From NCBI GenBank assembly GCA_005502775.1, contig SCNI01000007.1, positions 57,309-121,308 on the forward strand: a stretch of DNA of 64,000 nucleotides, in the 5' to 3' direction. This stretch comes from Microbacteriaceae bacterium 3FA27C10 (GTDB taxonomy: Bacteria; Actinomycetota; Actinomycetes; Actinomycetales; Microbacteriaceae). The position numbers were made by a program, and so were the translations under genes. Positions 8,760 through 18,326 of this stretch are shown one piece after another (the stretch's first letter is position 1; each line of letters opens with the position of its first letter). Below the pieces are notes generated by a model. That model saw only the letters and a list, made by a program, of their open reading frames with translations. It was not told where the DNA came from and did no database searches.

Positions 8760-9185
8760 CTAGGTGGCCTCGGTGTCGAAGGCGGTGACAGCGGCTGAAC
8801 CGGGCGCGGACGCCGGCGCCGCGGTGGCGTCGATCGGGCCGCCGGCCGACTTGGCCTTGTGCTGCAGATAGGCGGGCTCCGGGCGAGTCGACGGCCGCGT
8901 CACCGGCGACACCGCGGGCGGGCCCGCCGGCTCCTCGTCGAGCAACGCCTCGCGGATGATGCGGCGCGGGTCGTACTGGCGCGGGTCGAGCTTCTTCCAG
9001 TCGACATCGTCGAATTCGGGGCCCATCTCGTCGCGCATGCGGTCTTTCGCGCCGTTGGCCATGTCGCGGACGGTGCGCACCAGCTGAGCGAGTTTGGCGG
9101 CATAGCCGGGGAGCCGCTCCGGCCCGAGCACGAACACCGCGATCACCCCGATGAGCAGCAGCTTCTCGAAGGTCAACCCGAACAT
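8760..9185 (-). CDS. tatB: Sec-independent (Tat) translocase subunit TatB
   Basis: 141 residues starting MFGLTFEKLLLIGVIAVFVL: a short N-terminal membrane helix, the GPERLPG hinge, and an amphipathic helix (YAAKLAQLVRTVRDMANGAKDRM), the TatA/TatB fold. The long acidic then Ala/Pro-rich tail fits TatB better than TatA. It takes part in recognising twin-arginine signal peptides at the membrane, relevant here because EfeB about 13 kb downstream can gain or lose such a signal. The start is chosen at 9185 because the membrane helix begins there; upstream in-frame codons give non-homologous sequence. Divergent from the methyltransferase gene. Confidence 0.9.
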   Translation of the reverse strand: MFGLTFEKLLLIGVIAVFVLGPERLPGYAAKLAQLVRTVRDMANGAKDRMRDEMGPEFDDVDWKKLDPRQYDPRRIIREALLDEEPAGPPAVSPVTRPSTRPEPAYLQHKAKSAGGPIDATAAPASAPGSAAVTAFDTEAT

Positions 9186-9256
9186 TCTGAAAGCATACCG
9201 CCGCGCCTCGGACCTGCCTGGGCACCGGATCCGTATGCTGGCTGGGGAGGCCCACC

Positions 9257-9889
9257 GTGTCACGAAAAGAATCCAGTTGGAAGTTCGCCGACGACATCGT
9301 CGTCGAGTCCCCCCAGATCATCGCCGCGCGCGCCCACGCCACCGAAGTGGGGGTCGAGTCGGTCTCGCCCGCCATCGGCAGTCAGCTGGCCGTGATCGCC
9401 GCGGCGACGGATGCGCGCTCCATCGTCGAGATCGGCACCGGTCTCGGAGTCTCCGCGCTCTGGATGCTGAAGGGCGCCCCCGAGGCCACCATCACCTCGA
9501 TCGACACCGAGGTGGAGCACCAGCAGGTGGCTCGCGCGGCGCTGCTGGAGGCCCGGGTGCCGGCCAACCGCATCCGGCTCATCACGGGGCGCGCCGGCGA
9601 CGTGCTGCCCCGGCTCAACGAGAACTCCTACGACCTCGTGCTCGTCGACGCCGACGCCGACAAGGTGATCGAGTACGTCGAGCACGCCCTGCGGCTCGTG
9701 CGCCGCGGCGGAACGGTGCTCGTGCCGCACGCGCTCTGGAAGGACAAGGTCGCCGATCCGGCGCAGCGCGGTGACATCGTCGCCGACTTCCGCACCCTCG
9801 TCGCCGAGCTCTCGGCCTCCGAAGCCGTGCTCGTGGCCCTCTCCCCCGCCGGAGACGGCCTGCTGCAGGTCACCAAGACAGCGAGCTGA
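9257..9889 (+). CDS. O-methyltransferase, class I SAM-dependent (COMT family 3)
   Basis: A 210-residue methyltransferase. SAM-binding motif I is IVEIGTGLGVSALWML (about 56-71), followed by ITSIDTEVEHQ with the ribose-binding Asp and YDLVLVDADAD, the conserved Asp motif of catechol/caffeoyl-CoA-type enzymes. The GTG start sits behind GGGGAGG, with a possible -10 TATGCT at 9234-9239. The methyl acceptor cannot be told from sequence. The same position next to tatB is seen for actinobacterial O-methyltransferases of unknown substrate. Confidence 0.87.
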   Translation: MSRKESSWKFADDIVVESPQIIAARAHATEVGVESVSPAIGSQLAVIAAATDARSIVEIGTGLGVSALWMLKGAPEATITSIDTEVEHQQVARAALLEARVPANRIRLITGRAGDVLPRLNENSYDLVLVDADADKVIEYVEHALRLVRRGGTVLVPHALWKDKVADPAQRGDIVADFRTLVAELSASEAVLVALSPAGDGLLQVTKTAS

Positions 9890-9940
9890 AACGCCGACGA
9901 CCCCGGCGCATCCGCACCGAGGCCGTCGTGTCTCGTGTCG

Positions 9941-10114
9941 CTAGGCGGGGCTGACCACCCCGGCAAGAGCGTCGTGAAGCTCTTTCGCCTCTGCGTCATT
10001 GACGGAGACGACGAGTCGCCCCCCGCCCTCCAGCGGCACTCGCACGATGATGAGGCGTCCTTCTTTCACTGCCTCCATCGGTCCGTCTCCGGTCCTGGGT
10101 TTCATGGCGGCCAT
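9941..10114 (-). CDS. DUF3117 small protein
   Basis: 57 residues read from the ATG at 10114: MAAMKPRTGDGPMEAVKEGR, then a region with IIVRVPLEGGGRLVVSV and a helix (AEAKELHDAL). This is the hallmark of the short, highly conserved actinobacterial DUF3117 family, whose members are about this length. Function is unknown. The protein has no membrane segment and is probably a small cytoplasmic beta-rich protein. It lies alone between the methyltransferase gene and a membrane glycosyltransferase gene. Confidence 0.9.
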   Translation of the reverse strand: MAAMKPRTGDGPMEAVKEGRLIIVRVPLEGGGRLVVSVNDAEAKELHDALAGVVSPA

Positions 10115-10219
10115 TCGGCTCCCCTTTCGTGGTGTCGACCTCTATTATCGCGGATGCACGAGACCTCGTGGAACTCCTGAGAGCGCGCGCCCGGCATTGG
10201 GCGGATGTTCGGCCCGGGT

Positions 10220-11452
10220 TCACGGAGGTGTCCAGTCCCGTCCGTCGACTCCCCAGGCGATGGTCATCCAGCCCACCTGACCGGCGACCGCGACGATCAC
10301 GAGCACCGTGCGGTAGATCTTCGAGCGCGGTACAGCGAGCGCCCCGAGCGCCGGGAACATCGGCATCAGCAGCCGGAAGGTGCTCGACTGCGGAAAGAAC
10401 ACCGCGAGCAGATAGAGACCGTAGCTCGCGAGCCACAGCCTCAGGTCGACGCCGAGCCGCTTCACCGGCGGGATGAACAGGAACACGGCGAAGCCCACGA
10501 TCAGCAGCACCACCACCACGATGCCGAGCGGCTCGCCGAGCCACCAGTTGCCGCCCTGGAACCAGGCGGTGAACGGCACGAGTTCGCCGTAGCCGATGTA
10601 GGAGGCCCGCCAGGCGAGCTCGGTGTCGGTGTAGGCGCTCATCGACCCCGTCACGATCCAGGCGATCAGCGGCCAGGCGAAGCCCATGAACGCGCTGAAG
10701 CCGGCGAGCACCACCGTCAGCACACGCTGCGGCACGGGGAACGGATGCTCCTTCCGCACCAGGTAGCGGTGCACGATGTGCAGCCCGAGGAAGAGCGCGA
10801 ACGCGAGCCCCGAGGGCCGGGTGAGCGCCATCACCGCCACGATCGGGAACACCCAGGCATAGCGGTGCCGCACCACGAGGTAGAGCGCCGAGACGAGCAG
10901 GAAGAGGGACATCGACTCGGCGTAGGCGAACTGCAGCAGCGGCGAGAGCGGCGCCACGCAGAACAGCACCACGCTGAACAGGGCCGTGCCCTCGTCTTTC
11001 AGCACGGATCGCATCAGGCGGTAGAACACGAGTGCCGTACCGGCGGCGAACAGCACCGAGAGCGACACCGCCACGAGCTCCCAGGATGCGCCGGTGAGGT
11101 CGCGCAGGGCCTGCACCAGGAACGGGTAGCCGGGCATGAACGCCCAGGCGTTCTCCCCCACGTGTCCGTCGGTGGTCATCGGGAGGATCGAGGGATAGCC
11201 CTGGAAGCTGATGATCTTGTACCAGGTGCCGTCCCAGATGATGGCGTAGCTCAGGTACGGCGGGTTCGCCCCCGTCCACGGGTTCGCCCCCTGGGCCCGC
11301 GCGAAGAGCAGGATGATGATCGTCGTGACCACGCGCGAGAGCACGAAGACTCCGAGCACGCGCACCCACCACGGCGTGAGCCGGTATCGCAGCCGCAGCT
11401 TCGAGACCGGGGCCCGCCGGGGTTCGGCGAGCTGCGCATCCTGTTGTGTCAC
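10220..11452 (-). CDS. Integral membrane mannosyltransferase-like protein (PIG-V-like)
   Basis: 410 residues with about ten hydrophobic segments. Near the first external loop is the motif [17 protein letters not shown], recalling the WDxxWY motif of GPI mannosyltransferase PIG-V and related bacterial GT-C enzymes that use polyprenyl-phosphate sugars. Later loops hold TRPSGLAF and [15 protein letters not shown]. The likely role is transfer of a mannose-type sugar outside the membrane to a lipid or glycan; acceptor unknown. The gene begins 10 bp after the dapE stop on the same strand, so it is likely the second gene of a dapE operon. Confidence 0.75.
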   Translation of the reverse strand: MTQQDAQLAEPRRAPVSKLRLRYRLTPWWVRVLGVFVLSRVVTTIIILLFARAQGANPWTGANPPYLSYAIIWDGTWYKIISFQGYPSILPMTTDGHVGENAWAFMPGYPFLVQALRDLTGASWELVAVSLSVLFAAGTALVFYRLMRSVLKDEGTALFSVVLFCVAPLSPLLQFAYAESMSLFLLVSALYLVVRHRYAWVFPIVAVMALTRPSGLAFALFLGLHIVHRYLVRKEHPFPVPQRVLTVVLAGFSAFMGFAWPLIAWIVTGSMSAYTDTELAWRASYIGYGELVPFTAWFQGGNWWLGEPLGIVVVVLLIVGFAVFLFIPPVKRLGVDLRLWLASYGLYLLAVFFPQSSTFRLLMPMFPALGALAVPRSKIYRTVLVIVAVAGQVGWMTIAWGVDGRDWTPP

Positions 11453-11462
11453 GACGTTCCGC

Positions 11463-12572
11463 TCAGACTGCGCCGGTGAGCCAGGAGCGCAGGCCGTCCT
11501 CGCACGAGACGATCTGGCTCACCCGCACCCGCTCGTCGTCGGCATGCGCCTTGAGCGGATCGCCGGGGCCGTAGTTCACGGCCGGCACGCCCATGGCCGA
11601 GAAGCGGGCCACGTCGGTCCAGCCGTACTTGGGTTTGGGCTCGCCGCCGACCGCCGCGAGGAACTTCTGCGCGAGCGGAGCATCCAGGCCCGGGCGCGCG
11701 CCCTCGGCGAGGTCGACGATGCGGATGTCGTAGCCCTCACCGCCGAAGAGCTCGTGGATGTGAGCCACGGCCTCCTCGCCCGAGCGGCTCGGCGCGAAGC
11801 GGTAGTTGACGTGCACCATGACCTCGTCGGGGATGACGTTGCCCGCCACCCCGCCGGAGATGCCCACGGCGTTGAGGCCCTCCCGGTACACGAGGCCGTC
11901 GACCGCCACCTCGCGAGCCTGGTAGCCCGCGAGCGTGGCGAGCACGGGAGCGGCCTTGTGGATGGCGTTGTCGCCCACCCAGCTGCGCGCCGAGTGCGCC
12001 CGCAGTCCGTAGGCGCGGATCTCCGCACGGAGGTTGCCGTTGCAGCCGCCCTCGACCTGACTGTTGCTCGGTTCGCCGAGAATGGCGAAGTCGCCGGCGA
12101 AGAGCTCGGGGTGGTTCGCGGCGAGGCGGGTGAGGCCGTTGAGCTCGTTGGAGACCTCTTCGTGGTCGTACCACATCCAGGTGATGTCGACCACGGGATC
12201 GGTGAGCTCGGCGGCGAGCTTCAACTGCACGGCCACACCGGCCTTCATGTCGACCGTGCCGCGGCCCCAGAGGTACTCCTCGCCGTCGATCGTCTCGAAG
12301 CGGGTGGGCACGTTGCCGTTGATCGGGACCGTGTCGATGTGCCCGGCGATCACCACGCGCTGCGCCCGTCCGAGGCTCGTGCGCGCGACGATGGTGTCTC
12401 CGTCGCGGGTGATCTCGAGGTGGGTCGCCTGCGCGGCGAGCGCCGCCACGATGGCGTCGGCGATGAGCCGCTCGTCGCCCGAGACCGACTCGATGTCGCA
12501 GAGCTGCTGGGTGAGGACCGTCGACGACTCCGTCAGATCGAGAACCGGATGCACGGGGTCGAAAGCTGGCAT
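11463..12572 (-). CDS. dapE: Succinyl-diaminopimelate desuccinylase
   Basis: A 369-residue M20 amidohydrolase of the lysine/DAP pathway; it hydrolyses N-succinyl-LL-DAP. Metal-site motifs are AGHIDTVP (His), [10 protein letters not shown] (Asp), DHEEVSNE (Glu pair), GEPS, and a late His in KAHADDER. Length matches the actinobacterial enzyme. It is divergent from dapD, which makes the succinylated precursor, across only 39 bp. The ATG at 12572 follows a -10 (TAAACT) by 6 nt, suggesting a leaderless mRNA. Confidence 0.95.
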   Translation of the reverse strand: MPAFDPVHPVLDLTESSTVLTQQLCDIESVSGDERLIADAIVAALAAQATHLEITRDGDTIVARTSLGRAQRVVIAGHIDTVPINGNVPTRFETIDGEEYLWGRGTVDMKAGVAVQLKLAAELTDPVVDITWMWYDHEEVSNELNGLTRLAANHPELFAGDFAILGEPSNSQVEGGCNGNLRAEIRAYGLRAHSARSWVGDNAIHKAAPVLATLAGYQAREVAVDGLVYREGLNAVGISGGVAGNVIPDEVMVHVNYRFAPSRSGEEAVAHIHELFGGEGYDIRIVDLAEGARPGLDAPLAQKFLAAVGGEPKPKYGWTDVARFSAMGVPAVNYGPGDPLKAHADDERVRVSQIVSCEDGLRSWLTGAV

Positions 12573-12578
12573 TCCACA

Positions 12579-12605
12579 AGTTTAGGGTTCCCGGGCCAAT
12601 ACGCT
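12579..12605. promoter_or_regulatory. Face-to-face leaderless promoters for dapE and dapD
   Basis: On the minus strand TAAACT (12579-12584) ends 6 nt before the dapE ATG. On the plus strand TACGCT (12600-12605) ends 6 nt before the dapD ATG. The 39-bp gap means each -35 region must lie inside or across the other promoter, so the two promoters overlap. No ribosome-binding site is visible for either gene. Confidence 0.5.
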
Positions 12606-12611
12606 GGAGTC

Positions 12612-13586
12612 ATGCCTGACGAAGTCCTGAACATCTCCCCTGCCGCTCCCGCCACCCACGCCTGGGGTCACGGCCTCGTCACGGTGGCCGGCGACGGCAC
12701 CGTGCTCGACACCTGGTACCCGGCCCCGCAGCTCGGCGAGCCGCCCGTGGGCGCGACGCTGCAGGTGCCCGAAGAGCTGCTCGCGCACGCGCTCCCGGAT
12801 GCGCGGCGCAACGTGACCGTCGACGTCACCGCCGAGGTCATCGAGCTCGCCGCCCCGCCGCGGTCGACACCGGATGCCTACCTGCGGCTCCACCTGCTCT
12901 CGCACCTCCTCGTGGCCCCGAACACCATCAACCTCGACGGCATCTTCGGCCACCTGCCGATCGTGGTGTGGACGAACGCCGGCCCCGTGCATCCGGCCGA
13001 CTTCGACCGCCTGCGTCCTACTCTGCAGCGCGCCGGCATCCAGGCCTACGGGGTCGACAAGTTCCCGCGCCTGCTCGACTACGTCACCCCGCCGAAGGTG
13101 CGCATCGCCGACGCCTCGCGCGTGCGGCTCGGCGCCCACCTCGCGCCCGGCACCACCGTGATGCACGAGGGCTTCGTGAACTTCAACGCCGGCACCGTGG
13201 GCACCTCGATGGTCGAGGGCCGCATCTCGCAGGGCGTGGTGGTGGGCGACGGCTCCGACATCGGCGGCGGGGCCTCCATCATGGGCACCCTGTCGGGCGG
13301 CGGCACGCAGCGCGTCTCGATCGGGCGGCGCGCGCTGCTCGGGGCGAATTCGGGCATCGGCATCTCGATCGGCGACGACTCGGTGGTGGAGGCGGGGCTC
13401 TACGTCACCGCCGGCACCAAGGTCGTGCTCATCGACGGCTCCGACGACGAGAACCAGATCGTCAAGGCGGTCGCGCTCTCCGGCGTGCCGAACCTCCTCT
13501 TCCGCCGCAACTCCCTCACGGGCGCGGTCGAGGCCGTCGCCCGTTCCGGCGCCGGCGTCACCCTCAACGCCACCCTCCACGCGTAG
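12612..13586 (+). CDS. dapD: 2,3,4,5-tetrahydropyridine-2,6-dicarboxylate N-succinyltransferase
   Basis: 324 residues starting MPDEVLNIS. The C-terminal half is a left-handed beta-helix of hexapeptide repeats ([50 protein letters not shown] turns) as in actinobacterial-type DapD. It adds succinate from succinyl-CoA to tetrahydrodipicolinate, upstream of DapC and DapE in the DAP route that feeds lysine and peptidoglycan. Its partner enzymes are encoded within 5 kb. A palindromic element follows 18 bp after the stop. Confidence 0.95.
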   Translation: MPDEVLNISPAAPATHAWGHGLVTVAGDGTVLDTWYPAPQLGEPPVGATLQVPEELLAHALPDARRNVTVDVTAEVIELAAPPRSTPDAYLRLHLLSHLLVAPNTINLDGIFGHLPIVVWTNAGPVHPADFDRLRPTLQRAGIQAYGVDKFPRLLDYVTPPKVRIADASRVRLGAHLAPGTTVMHEGFVNFNAGTVGTSMVEGRISQGVVVGDGSDIGGGASIMGTLSGGGTQRVSIGRRALLGANSGIGISIGDDSVVEAGLYVTAGTKVVLIDGSDDENQIVKAVALSGVPNLLFRRNSLTGAVEAVARSGAGVTLNATLHA

Positions 13587-13604
13587 CCTCACGCCCCTCC
13601 CCTC

Positions 13605-13665
13605 CCATCGACCAGCCGCAAGTGGCCCCTGTACGCGCCCTTCAGGGGCCATTTGCGCCTTTTCG
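13605..13665. repeat. Palindromic element C (left flank of DUF559 gene 1)
   Basis: An internal inverted repeat pairs GCAAGTGGCCCCTG (13618-13631) with CAGGGGCCATTTGC (13643-13656) with one mismatch. Over 61 bp it matches the element at 14689-14749 in direct orientation at 45 of 61 positions, including the outer CCATCGAC. It ends 3 bp before the DUF559 stop and could also act as terminator for dapD. Confidence 0.7.
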
Positions 13666-13667
13666 AA

Positions 13668-14609
13668 TCAGAGGCGTGCGCCTCGGGAGAGGAGTGCGTG
13701 GCGAGCACGTTCGGGGGTGGACCGTAGGCCCGTCAGCGGGCTCTCTTTGGACTCGCGGATGAGGAGCCATCCCGCACGCGCCAGCTGTTCGTGGCGCTCG
13801 ATGTCGCGGTAGAACTGGGTCGAGTCCGTGCGATGCTGCTCGCCCTCGTACTCCACCAGCACCTTGAATGACGGGTACACCAGGTCGCCGAAGCCGATCC
13901 GCAGGCCCCGCTCGTCGGTGATCTCGACGTTGAGCCCCGGCTCGGGCAAGCCGTGCCTCACAAGTCGCAGGCGCAGCCGGGTCTCGCGCGGGGATTCGGC
14001 GCCCTCGCGCACGAGCTGGAGCGCCTCGCGCGCGTTCCTCTTGCCGCGCCCCCGGAAGCGCTGCACCCGTGACTCGAGCTCGGCCCGGGAGGCGTAGGGC
14101 CGCCGATCTTCCGGGTTCTGGCGGCGCGGCGTCAGAACGAGGTGGTCCCCCATCGCCACGAGGTCGTCCAAGCTGAGCACGGGCGCCAGGTGCAACCACG
14201 CGGTGACGGGATCCACAACCGGGAGGTCGTGACGCGAACGGATGCGGATGGCCGCGTCAGCCGCGATGTGACCAACCACACCGGCCGAACGCGGGCGGGT
14301 GGCGCCGGCGATCGCCGTGACGTGCAGCGTCGCATCCGCCGCGAACCGCCCCGGCAGCGGTGCGCCCCAGAGCAGCGCCGCCGTCGCATGGCTGAACACA
14401 TCGCCGTCGCGCAGTAGCGGCGCATACGCCCTGCAGCGTGCGAGGACGTCACCGTCGCCGCGCTGCCGCCGACGCACGCCGTGGAACGGACGCTCGAGGT
14501 CGGAAGCGCGCATCCGCTTTCGCGTCAGCCCGCCGGCCATCCCCTCGCGCACCGGGAAGGCGGCATCCCGAAACTCGACGGGCAGTTCCTGTGGCTCTCG
14601 CATCCCCAT
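13668..14609 (-). CDS. DUF559 nuclease-like protein (AbiEi/Vsr-like)
   Basis: About 313 residues if started at the ATG at 14609 (MGMREPQELPVEF); the ATG at 14603 is equally possible, and a longer frame to 14720 begins inside a palindrome and is rejected. The C-terminal part shows the DUF559 restriction-endonuclease-like fold: FGDLVYPSFKVLVEYEGEQH with Asp and an ExE replacing ExK, then RDIERHEQLARAGWLLIR. The middle region resembles the AbiEi antitoxin-like proteins common in Microbacteriaceae. No toxin or methylase gene adjoins it. It sits between two related palindromes (13605-13665 and 14689-14749), suggesting it moved as a unit. Confidence 0.7.
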   Translation of the reverse strand: MGMREPQELPVEFRDAAFPVREGMAGGLTRKRMRASDLERPFHGVRRRQRGDGDVLARCRAYAPLLRDGDVFSHATAALLWGAPLPGRFAADATLHVTAIAGATRPRSAGVVGHIAADAAIRIRSRHDLPVVDPVTAWLHLAPVLSLDDLVAMGDHLVLTPRRQNPEDRRPYASRAELESRVQRFRGRGKRNAREALQLVREGAESPRETRLRLRLVRHGLPEPGLNVEITDERGLRIGFGDLVYPSFKVLVEYEGEQHRTDSTQFYRDIERHEQLARAGWLLIRESKESPLTGLRSTPERARHALLSRGARL

Positions 14610-14688
14610 ACCCTGCCCAGCACGTCCCCGGCGCGGGGCCCCCGAGCCCAGTTTGTGGACAACTCCCCCCTCCCCTGCCGCTGGGGAA

Positions 14689-14749
14689 CCATCGACAAGT
14701 CGCAAATGGCCCCCATTCACGTGGAAGGGGGGCCATTTGCGACTTCTCG
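14689..14749. repeat. Palindromic element D (right flank of DUF559 gene 1)
   Basis: Perfect 18-nt arms at 14697-14714 and 14728-14745, extending further with one mismatch. The core GTCGCAAATGGCCCCC is shared with element C. It lies 8 bp after the citrate synthase stop, so it may also serve as the gltA terminator. Confidence 0.75.
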
Positions 14750-14756
14750 GCGAGGC

Positions 14757-16052
<1,296 letters not shown>

Positions 16053-16070
16053 GGCGCCTCCTTGAGATAT

Positions 16071-16094
16071 TCGGGCGGAGAGTGATCCGCCCGA
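16071..16094 (-). promoter_or_regulatory. Hairpin in the gltA leader
   Basis: Arms TCGGGCGGA (16071-16079) and TCCGCCCGA (16086-16094) pair perfectly over 9 bp with a 6-nt loop. In the minus-strand transcript the stem ends about 8 nt before the AAGGAGG of gltA. It may shield the mRNA 5' end or tune ribosome access; no known regulator motif was recognised. Confidence 0.5.
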
Positions 16095-16229
16095 GTTGTC
16101 GTCAGCGGGACGCTGTCGACGTCTGGTGAGACTGTGACTGCGTTGACCCTCATACAGCCTAATGTGACGAGAACCCTACTGTCGCATCCGCTCACGCTCG
16201 CCTCCTCTGCTTGGAGGAATGCTCCAGCT

Positions 16230-17345
16230 TCAGCGCAGCCCGTCGGCGTCGAGGCGCGCGACCGCGGCGGCGATGCGCTCGTCGCTCGCCGTCAACGAGA
16301 ATCGCACGTGCTGGGGGAAGTGGGCGCCATAGAACGGACCGGGCCCGGCGAGGATGCCGCGATCGGCGAGGGCGGCGATGGTCTCCCACGCGTCCCGGCC
16401 CTCCGTGGCCCAGAGGTAGAGTCCCGCTTCACTGCGGTCGATCCGGAGTCCTGCCCGCTCGAGCGCCGGCCGGAGCGCGGCGCGGCGGGCCGCGTAGAGC
16501 GCCTTCTGGGCGGCGACGTGCTCGTCGTCGCCGAGGGCGGCCACCATGGCGGCCTGCACCGGTGCGGGCACGATCATGCCGGCGTGCTTGCGCACCGTCA
16601 CCAGCCGCGCGATCAGCGCCGGGTCCCCGGCGGCGAAGGCGGCACGGTAGCCGGCCAGGTTCGACTGCTTGCTCAGCGAGTAGGCGGCGAGGACGCCCGT
16701 GAGGTCTCCCCCGGTCACCCGGTGGTCGAGGATGCTCGGCACGGGTTCCGAGGCCCAGCGCCCGTCCCAGCCGAGTTCGGCGTAGCACTCGTCTCCCGCG
16801 ATGACGGCTCCGAGCTCGCGCGCACGCTCCACCGCTCGCCGCAGCTGAACGTGGTCGAGAACCCGGCCGTCGGGGTTGCCGGGGCTGTTGACCCAGACCA
16901 GCCGGGTGTTCTCCGGCCAGGAGGCCGGGTCGTCGGCGGCGAGGGTGTCGGCGCCCGCGATCCGTGCTCCCATCTCGTAGGTGGGATACGCGGCCTCGGG
17001 ATGCACGACGACGTCGCCCTCGCCGAGCCCGAGCATGAACGGCAGCCAGGCCACGAACTCCTTCGAGCCGATGGTGGGCAGCACGTTCTCCTCGCTCAGT
17101 CCGCCGACCCCGCGGCGGCGCGCGAACCAGGCGACGATCGCCGAGCGCAGCCCCGGGGTTCCGACGGTGAGCGGGTAGGAGTGTGCATCCGTCGCCGCGG
17201 CCAGAGCCTCACGCACGGGCCCGGGCGTCGGGTCGACCGGGGAGCCGATCGAGAGGTCGACGATGCCACCCGAATGCGCGCGGGCACGCACCGCGAACGG
17301 CGCCATCTGGTCCCACGGGTAGTCCGGGAGCTCTCCGAGCGGCAC
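16230..17345 (-). CDS. dapC: Succinyldiaminopimelate transaminase
   Basis: A 371-residue fold-type-I aminotransferase. The PLP lysine lies in AYSLSKQSNLAGYRAAF; VWVNSPGNPDGRVLD and AVIAGDECYAELGW give the Asn and Asp/Tyr cofactor contacts. In actinobacteria this family, encoded just after a 7Fe ferredoxin gene, is DapC, which converts N-succinyl-2-amino-6-ketopimelate to N-succinyl-LL-DAP. GTG start at 17345, 16 bp after the ferredoxin stop. Other DAP genes lie 4-5 kb away, supporting the assignment. Confidence 0.9.
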   Translation of the reverse strand: MPLGELPDYPWDQMAPFAVRARAHSGGIVDLSIGSPVDPTPGPVREALAAATDAHSYPLTVGTPGLRSAIVAWFARRRGVGGLSEENVLPTIGSKEFVAWLPFMLGLGEGDVVVHPEAAYPTYEMGARIAGADTLAADDPASWPENTRLVWVNSPGNPDGRVLDHVQLRRAVERARELGAVIAGDECYAELGWDGRWASEPVPSILDHRVTGGDLTGVLAAYSLSKQSNLAGYRAAFAAGDPALIARLVTVRKHAGMIVPAPVQAAMVAALGDDEHVAAQKALYAARRAALRPALERAGLRIDRSEAGLYLWATEGRDAWETIAALADRGILAGPGPFYGAHFPQHVRFSLTASDERIAAAVARLDADGLR

Positions 17346-17361
17346 GGCGGCGCGCCGGGGT

Positions 17362-17685
17362 CTAGTGCTCGCCCTGGGGCGGCAGCGCGGCGATCACCGG
17401 GTGGTCGTGCTTGATCACGCCGATCTTCGCGGCACCGCCGGGCGAGCCGATCTCCTCGAAGAACTCGACGTTGGCCTTGTAGTAGTCGGCCCACTCTTCG
17501 GGCAGGTCGTCTTCGTAGTAGATGGCCTCGACCGGGCACACCGGCTCGCAGGCGCCGCAGTCGACGCACTCGTCGGGGTGGATGTAGAGCGAGCGTTCGC
17601 CTTCGTAGATGCAGTCGACGGGGCATTCGTCGATGCACGCGCGGTCTTTGACGTCGACGCACGGGAGGGCGATGACATAGGTCAC
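17362..17685 (-). CDS. fdxA: 7Fe ferredoxin ([3Fe-4S][4Fe-4S])
   Basis: 107 residues, GTG start giving (M)TYVIALPCVDVKDRACIDE. Cysteines at 9, 17, 21 and 25 and the later CVDCGACEPVCPVEAI supply a 3Fe-4S and a 4Fe-4S cluster, as in FdxA ferredoxins. It is a soluble electron carrier. It precedes dapC by 16 bp and probably shares its mRNA, the usual actinobacterial order. Confidence 0.95.
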   Translation of the reverse strand: MTYVIALPCVDVKDRACIDECPVDCIYEGERSLYIHPDECVDCGACEPVCPVEAIYYEDDLPEEWADYYKANVEFFEEIGSPGGAAKIGVIKHDHPVIAALPPQGEH

Positions 17686-17705
17686 TGTGGATCGGGTCCC
17701 TTCGA

Positions 17706-18296
17706 TTACCGGGAGTTCAAGTCTACGTGCTCGGCGCGCGACTTCCCGCCGGACTGCGCCCCGGCGAGGCGCGGCCAGGCCAGCACGGCCACCGCGAGCA
17801 GGGTCGATCCGACGAGCCAGACCATGCCGGCCACGCTGTCGGGGATGAGCACCGAGCCGCCGGGGCTCGGCAGCGCGAGGAGTGCCACGAGTCCCACCAG
17901 GGCGACCGCGGCGAGCACGGCGGCGAGTCGCGTGGGGGCGACCATCCGGAGGCCCACGAGCAGCATCCCTTCGGCGGCGAGCGCCAGGATCAGCCCCACG
18001 GGCAGGTCGAAGAGGCCGAACACGCTCACGCTGATCTGGTGCACGATCGTGCCGAGGATGCCGAACACCCCGCCGATGAGGAACGCGGCGGCGAGCCCGA
18101 GCACGCGCGTGCCGAGCGAAGTGCCGGCCGGCTCGGGCTCGTACTCCGGCTCGGTGAAGGCGGGAGCGGTCTCCCCCGTCACGCCCATCGCTCCGGCATA
18201 GACGCTGCTGGGCGCCGCGGCACCGGCCCCGGTCGTGCGGATGCCGTACCGCGGTTCGCTCTGATCGGCGCCGTCCCGGCGCGGCTCGCTCTCCAC
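17706..18296 (-). CDS. Small four-helix membrane protein (DUF6113-like)
   Basis: 196 residues with a GTG start. The first 60 are hydrophilic and Pro/Ala/Glu-rich. Four hydrophobic segments follow (around VLGLAAAFLIGGVFGILG, FDLPVGLILALAAEGMLLVG, LAAVLAAVALVGLVALLAL and MVWLVGSTLLAVAVLAW), with LPSPGGSVLIPDSVAGMVW between the last two. It resembles actinobacterial DUF6113 proteins, but I am unsure of the family number. Function unknown. It lies 20 bp upstream of fdxA on the same strand. Confidence 0.65.
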   Translation of the reverse strand: MESEPRRDGADQSEPRYGIRTTGAGAAAPSSVYAGAMGVTGETAPAFTEPEYEPEPAGTSLGTRVLGLAAAFLIGGVFGILGTIVHQISVSVFGLFDLPVGLILALAAEGMLLVGLRMVAPTRLAAVLAAVALVGLVALLALPSPGGSVLIPDSVAGMVWLVGSTLLAVAVLAWPRLAGAQSGGKSRAEHVDLNSR

Positions 18297-18326
18297 GGAG
18301 CCAGCCTACGTCGTGGGGTGCGCCGC

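Noticed and set aside
14609..14720. Extending DUF559 gene 1 to a start at 14720.
   Set aside because: That start lies inside the flanking palindrome and the added residues are low-complexity; ATGs at 14609/14603 fit better.
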